This document shows, one piece after another, positions 57,055 through 64,000 of a DNA stretch of 64,000 bases. The position numbers and the translations under genes are program-made. Every line of letters begins with the position of its first letter. Positions within the stretch are counted from its first letter, which is position 1. The DNA comes from Alkalinema sp. CACIAM 70d (lineage in GTDB: Bacteria; Cyanobacteriota; Cyanobacteriia; Leptolyngbyales; Leptolyngbyaceae), in NCBI GenBank assembly GCA_002148405.1, contig MUGG01000214.1, forward strand, positions 1-64,000, written 5' to 3'. The notes beneath the pieces are model-generated. The model saw nothing but the letters and a program-made list of their open reading frames with translations, searched no databases and was not told the DNA's origin.

Positions 57055-58299
57055 TCACTGGCCAATTTTCTGGAGAAGTTGGTCAATGAAACGAACCGTT
57101 TCTTCGTCTTTTTGAGCTTGGGCAAGCAGTCTAGCTTGCTTAATCGCTGCTAGTCCTTCCTGAACTTGGCCACGATCGTAGAGCGTCTTACCCAGCCGAA
57201 AGTGAGCGGGTGCATAGTTCGGATTAATCTTTAGGGCGAGGCGGTATTCAAAGATGCAATCCTCAACTTCACCTTGCTGGCATAGTGCATTAGCGAGATT
57301 ATCATGGGCTAAAAAATTATCGGGATCATGGCGAATGGCGTGCCGATATTCTGAAATCGCTTCTTTAATCTTGCCTTGTTGGAACAGTGCAAATCCACGA
57401 TTGTTATAGGCCAGGGTCATGTCTGGAGCAAGTTCGATCGCTTTGTCGTATTCTGCGATCGCCTCCGTCACCTTGCCTTGTTTGAACAACGCTACCCCTA
57501 GATTATTGTGGGCCATCGCGTTACTCGGGTCGAGTTGGATGGCTTGTTGGTATTCCGCGATCGCCTCTTCTAGCTTGCCTTGATCAGACAGCAACAAACC
57601 CAGGTTATTGTGGGCGGATGAATCCTTGGGGTCAAGCCGAATGACTTGGCGGTATTCTACAATGGCTTCCTCGGTTTTGCCTTGGGTCGTCAGGATTAAC
57701 GCCAGGGAACTGTGCGTGTGGGCAAAATTTGGATAAATGCGAAGAGCTTGTTGGTAGGCCGTCACCGCTTCCTCCAATTTGCCTTGCGTAAAGAAAGCAA
57801 AACCTAGGTTGTTGTAGGCAAAGGGATCGTTAGGCGTCAAATGGATGGCTTGTTGGTATTCCGCGATCGCTTCATCTACCTTGCCCTGGGCAAACAGCGT
57901 GAAGCCTAGATTGTTATGTACAGAGCCATCCTTGGGATCTAAACGAATCGCTTGGCGATACTCCGCAATTGCGTCCTCTAGTTTGCCTTGGCCGAACAGA
58001 ATAATTCCTAAGAAGCTATGGGTGTCTGCTAGGTTGGGTTCGAGGTGAATCGCTTGTCTCAGGGCCGCTTCTGCACCAGCTAAATCACCATCCCCTAAGC
58101 GCTGTTGTCCTTGCTTTAGATAGTCCGCAGCAGAGGCCTGCGCAATTACAGAACTCTGTGTAACAAAGGCGGAATCCAATGCGGGCCGCTGGAGCAGCCC
58201 ATTGGTGGGAGTAAGGGCTAGGGCAGGGTTGCCGAAGGGAAGATTGACTACGCCGATCGTGGCAGCCAGTAGGTATGGAAAAAGTGGTCGTGTACCCAC
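57055..58299 (-). CDS. Secreted tetratricopeptide repeat protein
   Basis: The 414-residue protein starts with a signal sequence (PLFPYLLAATIGVVNLPF, cleavage near ALA) and then has about ten TPR units of 34 residues between about 58 and 405. Each follows the pattern (A)-hh-N-L-G-x-x-L-x-x-Q-G-K-x-x-E-A-I-x-x-Y-x-x-A-I. The regular, nearly identical units suggest expansion by duplication. It is probably a periplasmic scaffold; its partner is unknown. It is convergent with topA. Confidence 0.88.
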   Translation of the reverse strand: MGTRPLFPYLLAATIGVVNLPFGNPALALTPTNGLLQRPALDSAFVTQSSVIAQASAADYLKQGQQRLGDGDLAGAEAALRQAIHLEPNLADTHSFLGIILFGQGKLEDAIAEYRQAIRLDPKDGSVHNNLGFTLFAQGKVDEAIAEYQQAIHLTPNDPFAYNNLGFAFFTQGKLEEAVTAYQQALRIYPNFAHTHSSLALILTTQGKTEEAIVEYRQVIRLDPKDSSAHNNLGLLLSDQGKLEEAIAEYQQAIQLDPSNAMAHNNLGVALFKQGKVTEAIAEYDKAIELAPDMTLAYNNRGFALFQQGKIKEAISEYRHAIRHDPDNFLAHDNLANALCQQGEVEDCIFEYRLALKINPNYAPAHFRLGKTLYDRGQVQEGLAAIKQARLLAQAQKDEETVRFIDQLLQKIGQ

Positions 58300-58588
58300 A
58301 TATCATCGCCTCCTTAGCATATCTGAAACTGAAATACTGGGTGTTGAAAGACTCGTCGTTGGAATGCTGTAGGGGAGATCCGATAACGGGAATAACAACG
58401 CTAAGTATCTTTTGACGACTGGGGTATATCTATATTCTACCTTCCATCCATCTCCACTCGTTTTCTGGATTCATTCTGGACGGATCATCTCCATTCCCAA
58501 GGACGGTTAAGCGATCTAGGATTTTTGGAAGAATATTAGACATAGAATCCTCTGCACTGAGGGTAGCCTTTAGGTGTAGGGTTTTAAG

Positions 58589-59764
58589 GTGTCATCATTG
58601 ACGCACACAAATTCTGCACCTATTCACCCACAATTTGCGATCGCGCTTAACGCACAGGTTATGACTGGAGAAAATCTGCCTAATCAAACTTCCCCTGATC
58701 AAACTTCCCCTGATCAAACGCCCATTGATGCTGAAGCGTTACTGACAGCGATGCGACGCAAGCAAGGCACTTGGGTGGAATGGGCGGAAGCTTGCCAAAC
58801 CTTGCAGAAAGCGGGACAGACCGATCAAGCGATCTTTGAAGCCACGGGATTTGAACCGATTCAGCAGAATCAAATTATCGTTGCGATGCAGGTTTACAAA
58901 TCCATTGTGCAAGTGGGCATTAATGATGCCACGAAGACCCATTTCGGGCAGCGGGCCAGTGATGTGTTGTATGAGTTTCGCATTCTGGCTCCCAGCGATC
59001 GGGCGGCGGCGGCGGAATTTGCCTGTGATCGTAAAATCGACATGGATGAGGCGCGGGAAATTGCTAAGGCGATGAAGGACTTTACGCGCCTGAGCCAGCC
59101 GCCTGCGGAATTTACCAGTCATCCCGGCGATATTATGGCCTATTTTGCTTGGCGGGCGGCGAAACAAAAGACGGATTTGCAGGCTCGATCGTTGCTGATT
59201 GCCAAGGGCTTGAAATATGCCCACAGTGCAACGGCGCGGCGGCAGGTGGAAGGGTTGCTGACGGATTTTTCGGCCAGTCCTGCCAAGGCCGCTCCCCGGA
59301 TGCCCGTCTATCGCCTGGAGACCGATGAGGAGTTGCCCAGTGTGTTGCCAGTCGTGGGTGAAATGCCGTTGACGCTGGCGGATCTGCAAGCGGTGCCATT
59401 GTATGAAACAGAGGAACCCTTTGGCATTGTCAAGTTTTCTGGAACGGGGGCCTATGTGCCAGTTCCCGGTTGGCAGGTGATTCGCACGGCGTCCGATCCG
59501 TTGGTGCTGTTGGCGATGAGTGATCAGTTGCCGACGCGCTTGCCGGGGAACGTGGAGCAGGTGTTGGTTGTGGTCGATCGGGCGCAGCGATCGTGGGATG
59601 CGGATAGTTATTTCGTGGTGGCGAATGAGGCCAACGAATTAGAAATCCAGTGGTTTGAGGAAGCTCCGGCGGGTTCGTTGCTGGGTCGGGTGATTCTGGT
59701 GATGCGTCCGAAAAAGATTTTGGATGAGAGCTATACGCAGGAACTTTGGCAGTTTGAGGAGTAG
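58589..59764 (+). CDS. raf1: Rubisco accumulation factor 1
   Basis: Raf1 is a chaperone that helps assemble the large-subunit octamer of Rubisco. The alpha domain starts near LLTAMRRKQGTWVEWAEACQTL, continues ATGFEPIQQNQIIVAMQVYKSI, and a C-terminal beta domain reads VPLYETEEPFGIVKFSGTGAYVPVPGWQVIR and YTQELWQF. The GTG at 58589 has AGGG seven bases upstream; ATG 58661 would give a more typical N-terminus of about 367 residues. An N-terminal 5-residue repeat (NQTSP/DQTSP/DQT) comes from a 15-bp duplication at 58683-58712. No rbc gene is nearby. Confidence 0.92.
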   Translation: MSSLTHTNSAPIHPQFAIALNAQVMTGENLPNQTSPDQTSPDQTPIDAEALLTAMRRKQGTWVEWAEACQTLQKAGQTDQAIFEATGFEPIQQNQIIVAMQVYKSIVQVGINDATKTHFGQRASDVLYEFRILAPSDRAAAAEFACDRKIDMDEAREIAKAMKDFTRLSQPPAEFTSHPGDIMAYFAWRAAKQKTDLQARSLLIAKGLKYAHSATARRQVEGLLTDFSASPAKAAPRMPVYRLETDEELPSVLPVVGEMPLTLADLQAVPLYETEEPFGIVKFSGTGAYVPVPGWQVIRTASDPLVLLAMSDQLPTRLPGNVEQVLVVVDRAQRSWDADSYFVVANEANELEIQWFEEAPAGSLLGRVILVMRPKKILDESYTQELWQFEE

Positions 59765-59997
59765 GCGAGTGGGAAGGGGTAGTTGCGATCGTCTCTCATC
59801 ATTAGCGTAAGTTTGATAAAGATAAGTGGTGCTGCGCGATCGTCGGGGCTGCTGCGCAGCGAAGATCGGGGAACTTCTCCCCGCCCCCTGCAATGTCAGG
59901 GGACTCTACTCCCCCGACACCCCCCGAAAGTGAATTCTGCGTCCCAGTACAGGGGATTTGTAGGGGACAATTTTGTTGGTTGAACTCACGTTCATCA

Positions 59998-60564
59998 TTA
60001 CAGAAATAACCGATCGACTGGGCAGGTAAAACCGGGCAACAGGGGTGAGGTTAAGACATCTGTTGCAAACAGAGTGGTCACGAGCTTGAGGGTGGTGGGT
60101 TGGCGGCGATAGACTTCGATTTGTTGAATTCGCCAATCCAAAATCCAATATTCCTGGACTCCGCGTTCGGTATACAGTTTGAGTTTTGTTTCCCGATCGC
60201 GGCGTTCGTTTTGAGTGCCTGCTGAAAGTACTTCGACGATTAATTCTGGCGCGATCGTCAAATGCCCGTTTTCATCCAATGCGATGTCCAACCGGGATTT
60301 GCTGATCCAAACAATGTCAGGAATAACGTTATCGGTATCACTAAAAATAATGCCTGGAGTGGGAACGGTTTTCCCTAAGTTAGTTGCGATCGACCAGTTG
60401 CGGAGTTCTGCGACAGTGTTGACAATAGCGTTCTGATGGCCCCAATGGGGTGCGCGGGTCACAAGCAATTCGCCATCAACAATTTCATAGCGATTGCTGC
60501 TCTCAGGCAAGCGTTCTAAATCTGCCGTTGTCCAAACGAGGCGATCGGTCGTTGGCTGCGTCAT
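59998..60564 (-). CDS. Uma2-family protein (PD-(D/E)XK nuclease-like, DUF820)
   Basis: The protein of about 188 residues has the Uma2 pattern: RYEIVDGELLVTRAPHWGHQ, PDIVWISKSRL, the catalytic-type PELIVEVLSAGTQ and RDRETKLKLYTERGVQEYWILD. These Asp/Glu/Lys positions resemble a nuclease active site, but no activity is established for the family. It expands greatly in filamentous cyanobacteria. Three consecutive ATG codons begin the frame; the third (60564) is chosen because GGAG is six bases before it. Confidence 0.88.
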   Translation of the reverse strand: MTQPTTDRLVWTTADLERLPESSNRYEIVDGELLVTRAPHWGHQNAIVNTVAELRNWSIATNLGKTVPTPGIIFSDTDNVIPDIVWISKSRLDIALDENGHLTIAPELIVEVLSAGTQNERRDRETKLKLYTERGVQEYWILDWRIQQIEVYRRQPTTLKLVTTLFATDVLTSPLLPGFTCPVDRLFL

Positions 60565-60654
60565 CATCATCTCCGGTGAGGGAGCCTTGGTTTAATCATA
60601 ACCTCCTGCATCGAGCAGTTTTAGGTGAGTGGGGCACAAAGTTAATAGTCCTGG

Positions 60655-61881
60655 TTAATAGTCCTTGGCGATTTTGGCGACTTTGGTGCCGGGGTAGTAG
60701 GAGCCGAGGATTTGCACGTATTTGTAACCCTGTTCCGCGAGGTTGAGTGCGCCGAGTTGGCTCATGCCTTTGCCTGCGAAGGCTTCGGCTACGATGTCAT
60801 CGGAAGCTGCGTAGAGGGATTCGACGATGCCGCCTTTGTAGCTGACGTATTCTCCAGAAGTCATGTCTACGGCTTGGTTGGTGCGATCGTCTTCTTTTTC
60901 GATGCCGCTATAGACTTGGAAATATTCGTCATTGCCCAGGTGATAGAGCGGGTGGGCGGGTTTGAAATAGTAGGTCATGGCGTAGGAGCGGGCGGCAACG
61001 GCTTGGGCTTTGAGGGCTTCGGGACTCCAACTGGGGGACACTTCGCTAGCGACAACGCTGTAGAGATATTGGCGCATATTGACATAGTTAACGGCTTGGA
61101 GTTGGCCCTGGTGAACGGCGAGTAGAAGTTTGCCGCGATAGGCGCGATTGTTGACGTAGAGCAGGCCGCCGGGTTCTGGGGTGATGAAGGCACCGAGGGG
61201 TAGTTTGGAGCTACCGAGGCTGATGCCCTGGCCGTCGAATTGAGCGGTGTAGACTTCGCCTGCGGTCATGGTCGCAATCTTTTCACCTTTGTCGTTGCTG
61301 ACAATGCCGTTGGTGGAGCTAGCAATCACGATCGCGTTGCCTTTAGCGATGCCGACATGCATTTCGATATAGGCGTCTACGGGAGCATTGGTCGCTTCGA
61401 ACAGAGCCTTGGCGCGGCGGTTCATCTCTTTTTGCTCGGGGGTGAGTTTGGAGAGATCGACGGGGGTGGGGCTGGGGGATGCAGTGGGTTTGGGAGAGTT
61501 AGGAGATCCGGTGGGAGAGGCAACTGCGACATTAGATGAGGGAAGACCCGCAGGGCTGGGGAGAGCCGCAGAATTGCTGACCATCGGAGTTTTGGGGCTG
61601 GGGGGGCGGTGTTGGTCTAGGCCCCAGGCGATCGCGGGGAAGATGCCGAGGAGGGGGAGGAAGATCCACGGGTGTCGGCGAACCCATTGGCGGAGGAGTT
61701 GTTTGGCGGAGGCGGTGGGGGTGGCTGGAGTGGGTTGGGTGAGTTCTTGGACGAGGGCTTCGTAGTCGTCAGAGCAGGGTTCAGCGGGATCGATCGTGGG
61801 GCTGGGGTTAGCGTCGGGGATGGGCTCCACGGTGGGGCTGGGGGGAGTGGCTGTTTTCGATCGTTTGAATGGGAAGTTCAC
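60655..61881 (-). CDS. SpoIID/LytB-domain protein, membrane anchored
   Basis: The 408-residue protein has a Pro/Thr-rich N-terminal tail, one membrane anchor (about 73-90; PWIFLPLLGIFPAIAWGL), a second Pro/Ser-rich linker and a SpoIID domain (about 205-400). The domain shows VNMRQYLYSVVASEVSPSWSPEALKAQAVAARSYAM and the C-terminal KGMSQLGALNLAEQGYKYVQILGSYYPGT. SpoIID is a lytic transglycosylase in sporulation; cyanobacterial relatives are cell-wall proteins linked to amidase activity. Glu in ASEVSPSW fits the catalytic position. Confidence 0.9.
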   Translation of the reverse strand: MNFPFKRSKTATPPSPTVEPIPDANPSPTIDPAEPCSDDYEALVQELTQPTPATPTASAKQLLRQWVRRHPWIFLPLLGIFPAIAWGLDQHRPPSPKTPMVSNSAALPSPAGLPSSNVAVASPTGSPNSPKPTASPSPTPVDLSKLTPEQKEMNRRAKALFEATNAPVDAYIEMHVGIAKGNAIVIASSTNGIVSNDKGEKIATMTAGEVYTAQFDGQGISLGSSKLPLGAFITPEPGGLLYVNNRAYRGKLLLAVHQGQLQAVNYVNMRQYLYSVVASEVSPSWSPEALKAQAVAARSYAMTYYFKPAHPLYHLGNDEYFQVYSGIEKEDDRTNQAVDMTSGEYVSYKGGIVESLYAASDDIVAEAFAGKGMSQLGALNLAEQGYKYVQILGSYYPGTKVAKIAKDY

Positions 61882-62045
61882 CGCTGTTTACCTTTTGCTA
61901 ACCCGTGGAAAATAAACTCGCCTGTTTAATCAAGCTGCTCAGCTTTCTATGATAGCGATCGAGGTTACGGATTGGCAGGTTTGTGGGGTGGGTGGGGGAG
62001 AACTGGTTAGACTAGAGGAATGATGGATCTGCGGGAGGTGGATGC

Positions 62046-62630
62046 ATGACTGTGTTGGCGGAACCGTTGACGATCGCGGCTTCGGCGATGTTGTTGAGTG
62101 ATGAGCAGTTTTATCAGTTGTGCCGTCAGAATGAGACGTTGCGGTTTGAGATGTCGGCGGAGGGGGAGTTGATTGTTATGTCACCGGTGGGTGGAGAAAG
62201 TGGCAAACGGGAGTCGCGGTTAATTGCACGGGTGGATGTCTGGAATGAGGCGGCGCAGTTGGGGGAGGTGTTTAGTTCTTCGACGATTTTTCGGTTGCCG
62301 AATGGGGCGAAGCGATCTCCGGATGTGGCGTGGGTGCGGGGCGATAGATGGGCGAGTTTGACGCGGGAGGAGCGGGAACAGTTTCCGCCGATCGTTCCGG
62401 ATTTTGTGATTGAGTTACGGTCTGCGACGGATGGGTTGGCGAGTTTGCAGCGGAAGATGGTGGAGTATCGGGATTGTGGGGTGCGGTTGGGCTGGTTGAT
62501 TAATCCGCAGGATGAGCGGGTGGAGATTTATCGGCCTGGGATGGAGGTGGAGGGGGTGGAGTTGCCTGTGGTGCTTTCGGGGGAGGATGTGCTGCCAGGG
62601 TTTGAATTGGAGTTACGGCGGTTTGAGTAA
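62046..62630 (+). CDS. Uma2-family protein (second copy in window)
   Basis: The 194-residue protein has LRFEMSAEGELIVMSPVGGESGK, KRSPDVAWV, FVIELRSATDGLASLQRKMVEYRDCGVRLGWLI and a C-terminal LPGFELELRRF, all features of the Uma2/DUF820 family. Its codon use is strikingly G-rich (many GGG, GAG and GTG codons), unlike the other Uma2 gene at 59998-60564, which suggests recent acquisition or a different evolutionary history. GGGAGG lies just upstream of ATG 62046. A degraded IS110 transposase follows within 35 bases. Confidence 0.9.
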   Translation: MTVLAEPLTIAASAMLLSDEQFYQLCRQNETLRFEMSAEGELIVMSPVGGESGKRESRLIARVDVWNEAAQLGEVFSSSTIFRLPNGAKRSPDVAWVRGDRWASLTREEREQFPPIVPDFVIELRSATDGLASLQRKMVEYRDCGVRLGWLINPQDERVEIYRPGMEVEGVELPVVLSGEDVLPGFELELRRFE

Positions 62631-62661
62631 GGGATTGATTCCTCTTGTAAGAGTCGTAGTA

Positions 62662-62877
62662 GACCGATCCCCCTGGATTGAGAGAATCAAAACCTTTTAC
62701 GAACAGTTGTTGGCTCGAGGCAAGGCCAAGAAGGTTGCGTTAGTGGCCTGTATGCGTACGTTAGTGGCCTGTATGCGAAAGTTGCTGACGATTCTCAACG
62801 CCATGGTTAAGCAGGGAACCTCCTGGAATTCTGCAACGATGGCTGATTTAGGACAAGTTCTGCCACAATCCACTTAA
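62662..62877 (+). pseudogene. IS110-family transposase, C-terminal remnant
   Basis: The 3' end of an IS110-like transposase is recognisable: WIERIKTFYEQLLARGKAKKVALVACM, then KLLTILNAMVKQGTSWN. The rest of the gene is absent. A 21-bp tandem duplication (about 62738-62779) repeats LVACMR in frame. No element ends were identified. Confidence 0.75.
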
Positions 62878-62892
62878 CTTTCAAGATAATCG

Positions 62893-62968
62893 CTAGTCCC
62901 CTTAAAAAGGGGGGAATTTGCCAAAATTCTCTCAAAGTCCGCCTTATTAAGGGGAATTTGGGGGGATC
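62893..62968. mobile_element. MITE-like palindromic element, copy C (short)
   Basis: CTAGTCCCCTTAAAAAGGGG opens and TTTGGGGGGATC closes the element, with an inner palindrome around TTATTAAGG. It is a shorter relative of copies A and B. Confidence 0.6.
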
Positions 62969-63122
62969 GGAAGTCTGGTAAGCAAAAATATGATTATCTT
63001 AACAATCTTAGCTACAGCTATAAAAGAAAAACGAACAACGGAGCAATGAAAACGCGATAGAAATCAACATTGTGATCAATATCGCGTTTAAAACAGATTT
63101 TTCAACGATCGCCAAATCTTAA

Positions 63123-64000
63123 CTATTTCGTGCTCACTAACTCTTTAGCATCAGGAGCTCCTTCACGGGCACGACGGGTAAACAACCGGAAGTACAACGA
63201 CTGGAAAAACTCATGTACCGGAAACACAAGATAGGTGATCGGATTGATCGTTACAATGATGTTGCGCACATCCCGCTTGGCCAAGGCCACGATCGCCCAA
63301 GCCACCCAGCGGGCTGACATAATGCCGTAGGGATTCAACGGACTCTTAAACGGCCCCAAGATTAACTTACGAATAATGCAAGGCGCATCCAACCGCTGTA
63401 ACGTAAGCAAATCGCCCACCGTCCGCTTCGACAATTCATAGAGCGGACTAAAGGCCGGATTGACTTCTGCTTCCGAGGTATTCACCCACAGTTCCTTCGT
63501 CGCCATATCCGTTGGGCCCGTCACCGTGCTGAAAAAGGCATTGGCTAACCGCAGCACCGAAAAGGCATTGACTTCATAGATTTCCTGGATGGCCTGGGTA
63601 GATCGATCTCCATAGACGTTCATGCCATGGTTGATGACCAAAATATCCACATCCTGAAGCTGAGCGACTAAATCAGCCTCCGACCCAAGCTGCCACCGCT
63701 GCACCCGCACTTCTGGGGGAAAATTCGTCTCTGGACGGGTCGTGAGGGCGACCACCTGGGCTCCCTGCTGGCATAGCTCATCCATTAGTGCTCGACCCAT
63801 CCCGCCGGAGGCCCCCGTCACCGCAACGACCTTGCCTTTTAGGGCCAAACTGGTTCCTAACAGGCGATCGACAAAGGTGAAATGCCCACAATAGTAAGCA
63901 TTCATCTCGTCGAAGTGGTGCCGCCAATGGTAAGAGCGATTCACCTTCCACTGGCTGGGAAGCGTGATCAAGGCACCGGGCTTATGGCTGAAGTCCGTTT
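63123..64000 (-). CDS. Sterol desaturase/fatty acid hydroxylase fused to short-chain dehydrogenase (5' end outside window)
   Basis: On the minus strand the frame is open from the window edge. The first visible residues (HWRHHFDEMNAYYCGHFTFVDRLLGT) are the end of a fatty acid hydroxylase domain, with its HxxHH box. They are followed by a Rossmann SDR domain (KGKVVAVTGASGGMGRALMD, VLVINHG, NTSEAEVNPAFSPLYELSKRTV with the catalytic Tyr-x3-Lys). This bifunctional layout is known in cyanobacteria (sterol desaturase/SDR). The substrate is unknown; the C-terminal part includes a hydrophobic stretch. The gene continues beyond 64000. Confidence 0.88.
   Translation of the reverse strand, partial: TDFSHKPGALITLPSQWKVNRSYHWRHHFDEMNAYYCGHFTFVDRLLGTSLALKGKVVAVTGASGGMGRALMDELCQQGAQVVALTTRPETNFPPEVRVQRWQLGSEADLVAQLQDVDILVINHGMNVYGDRSTQAIQEIYEVNAFSVLRLANAFFSTVTGPTDMATKELWVNTSEAEVNPAFSPLYELSKRTVGDLLTLQRLDAPCIIRKLILGPFKSPLNPYGIMSARWVAWAIVALAKRDVRNIIVTINPITYLVFPVHEFFQSLYFRLFTRRAREGAPDAKELVSTK

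Noticed and set aside
58739..59389. Antisense open frame (216 codons) opposite raf1
   Set aside because: It is Arg/His/Pro-rich shadow sequence of a G/C-rich coding region; Raf1 is clearly on the plus strand.

Overview
The window comes from a cyanobacterium. It carries psbA (photosystem II D1), ndhB, acsF, heme oxygenase, hemN, the Rubisco assembly factor raf1, a monoglucosyldiacylglycerol synthase of the Sll1377 type and a candidate cyanobacterial 6S RNA next to purK. The HIP1 octamer GCGATCGC and its core CGATCG occur throughout, even inside terminator stems. The large fused kinase, the xisH/xisI pair, Uma2 proteins and decayed insertion sequences suggest a filamentous or mat-forming lineage, but genus cannot be read from this sequence.

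Layout. 1-6.4 kb: the end of a SMI1/KNR4 gene and a giant Ser/Thr kinase - AAA ATPase - GAF - PAS - histidine kinase gene split by an apparent one-base frameshift. 6.5-19 kb: a TPR protein, mgdA, a Spy-like periplasmic protein divergent from a NarL-type two-component pair, metK, a HAD phosphatase, rpsA and a REC-GGDEF-EAL protein. 19-33.5 kb: an IS1-family remnant, thiE, xisI with a truncated xisH, a beta-helix/SPOR protein, a CorC-like protein, a lipid-transport permease (mlaE type), a DUF4912 protein, a possible structured RNA, several small conserved hypotheticals and an ArsA-type ATPase. 33.5-36 kb: trpF and a site-2 protease.

36-48.7 kb is the most distinctive part. A delta-9 desaturase, a psbA encoding the D1-prime variant (Ala80, Leu158, Ala286), hemN and heme oxygenase lie on the minus strand, with acsF divergent. 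This is the gene set of the cyanobacterial low-oxygen response. About 3.5 kb further on are a type II sulfide:quinone oxidoreductase and a convergent ArsR-family repressor with a strong dyad operator upstream of its own start. Together they look like an adaptation block for micro-oxic, possibly sulfidic, conditions: tetrapyrrole synthesis and D1 suited to low oxygen, plus sulfide oxidation into the quinone pool.

48.8-64 kb: purK, 6S RNA, an M16 peptidase, ndhB, topA, a TPR lipoprotein-like or secreted protein, raf1, two Uma2-family proteins, a SpoIID-like protein, an IS110 remnant and the end of a sterol desaturase/short-chain dehydrogenase gene.

Two sequence-level themes cross the window. 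One is a family of short G/C-rich palindromic, MITE-like elements (three copies, one between heme oxygenase and hemN). The other is an unusual abundance of short exact tandem duplications, with units of 15-23 bp and 2-7 copies, in spacers and in a few coding linkers.
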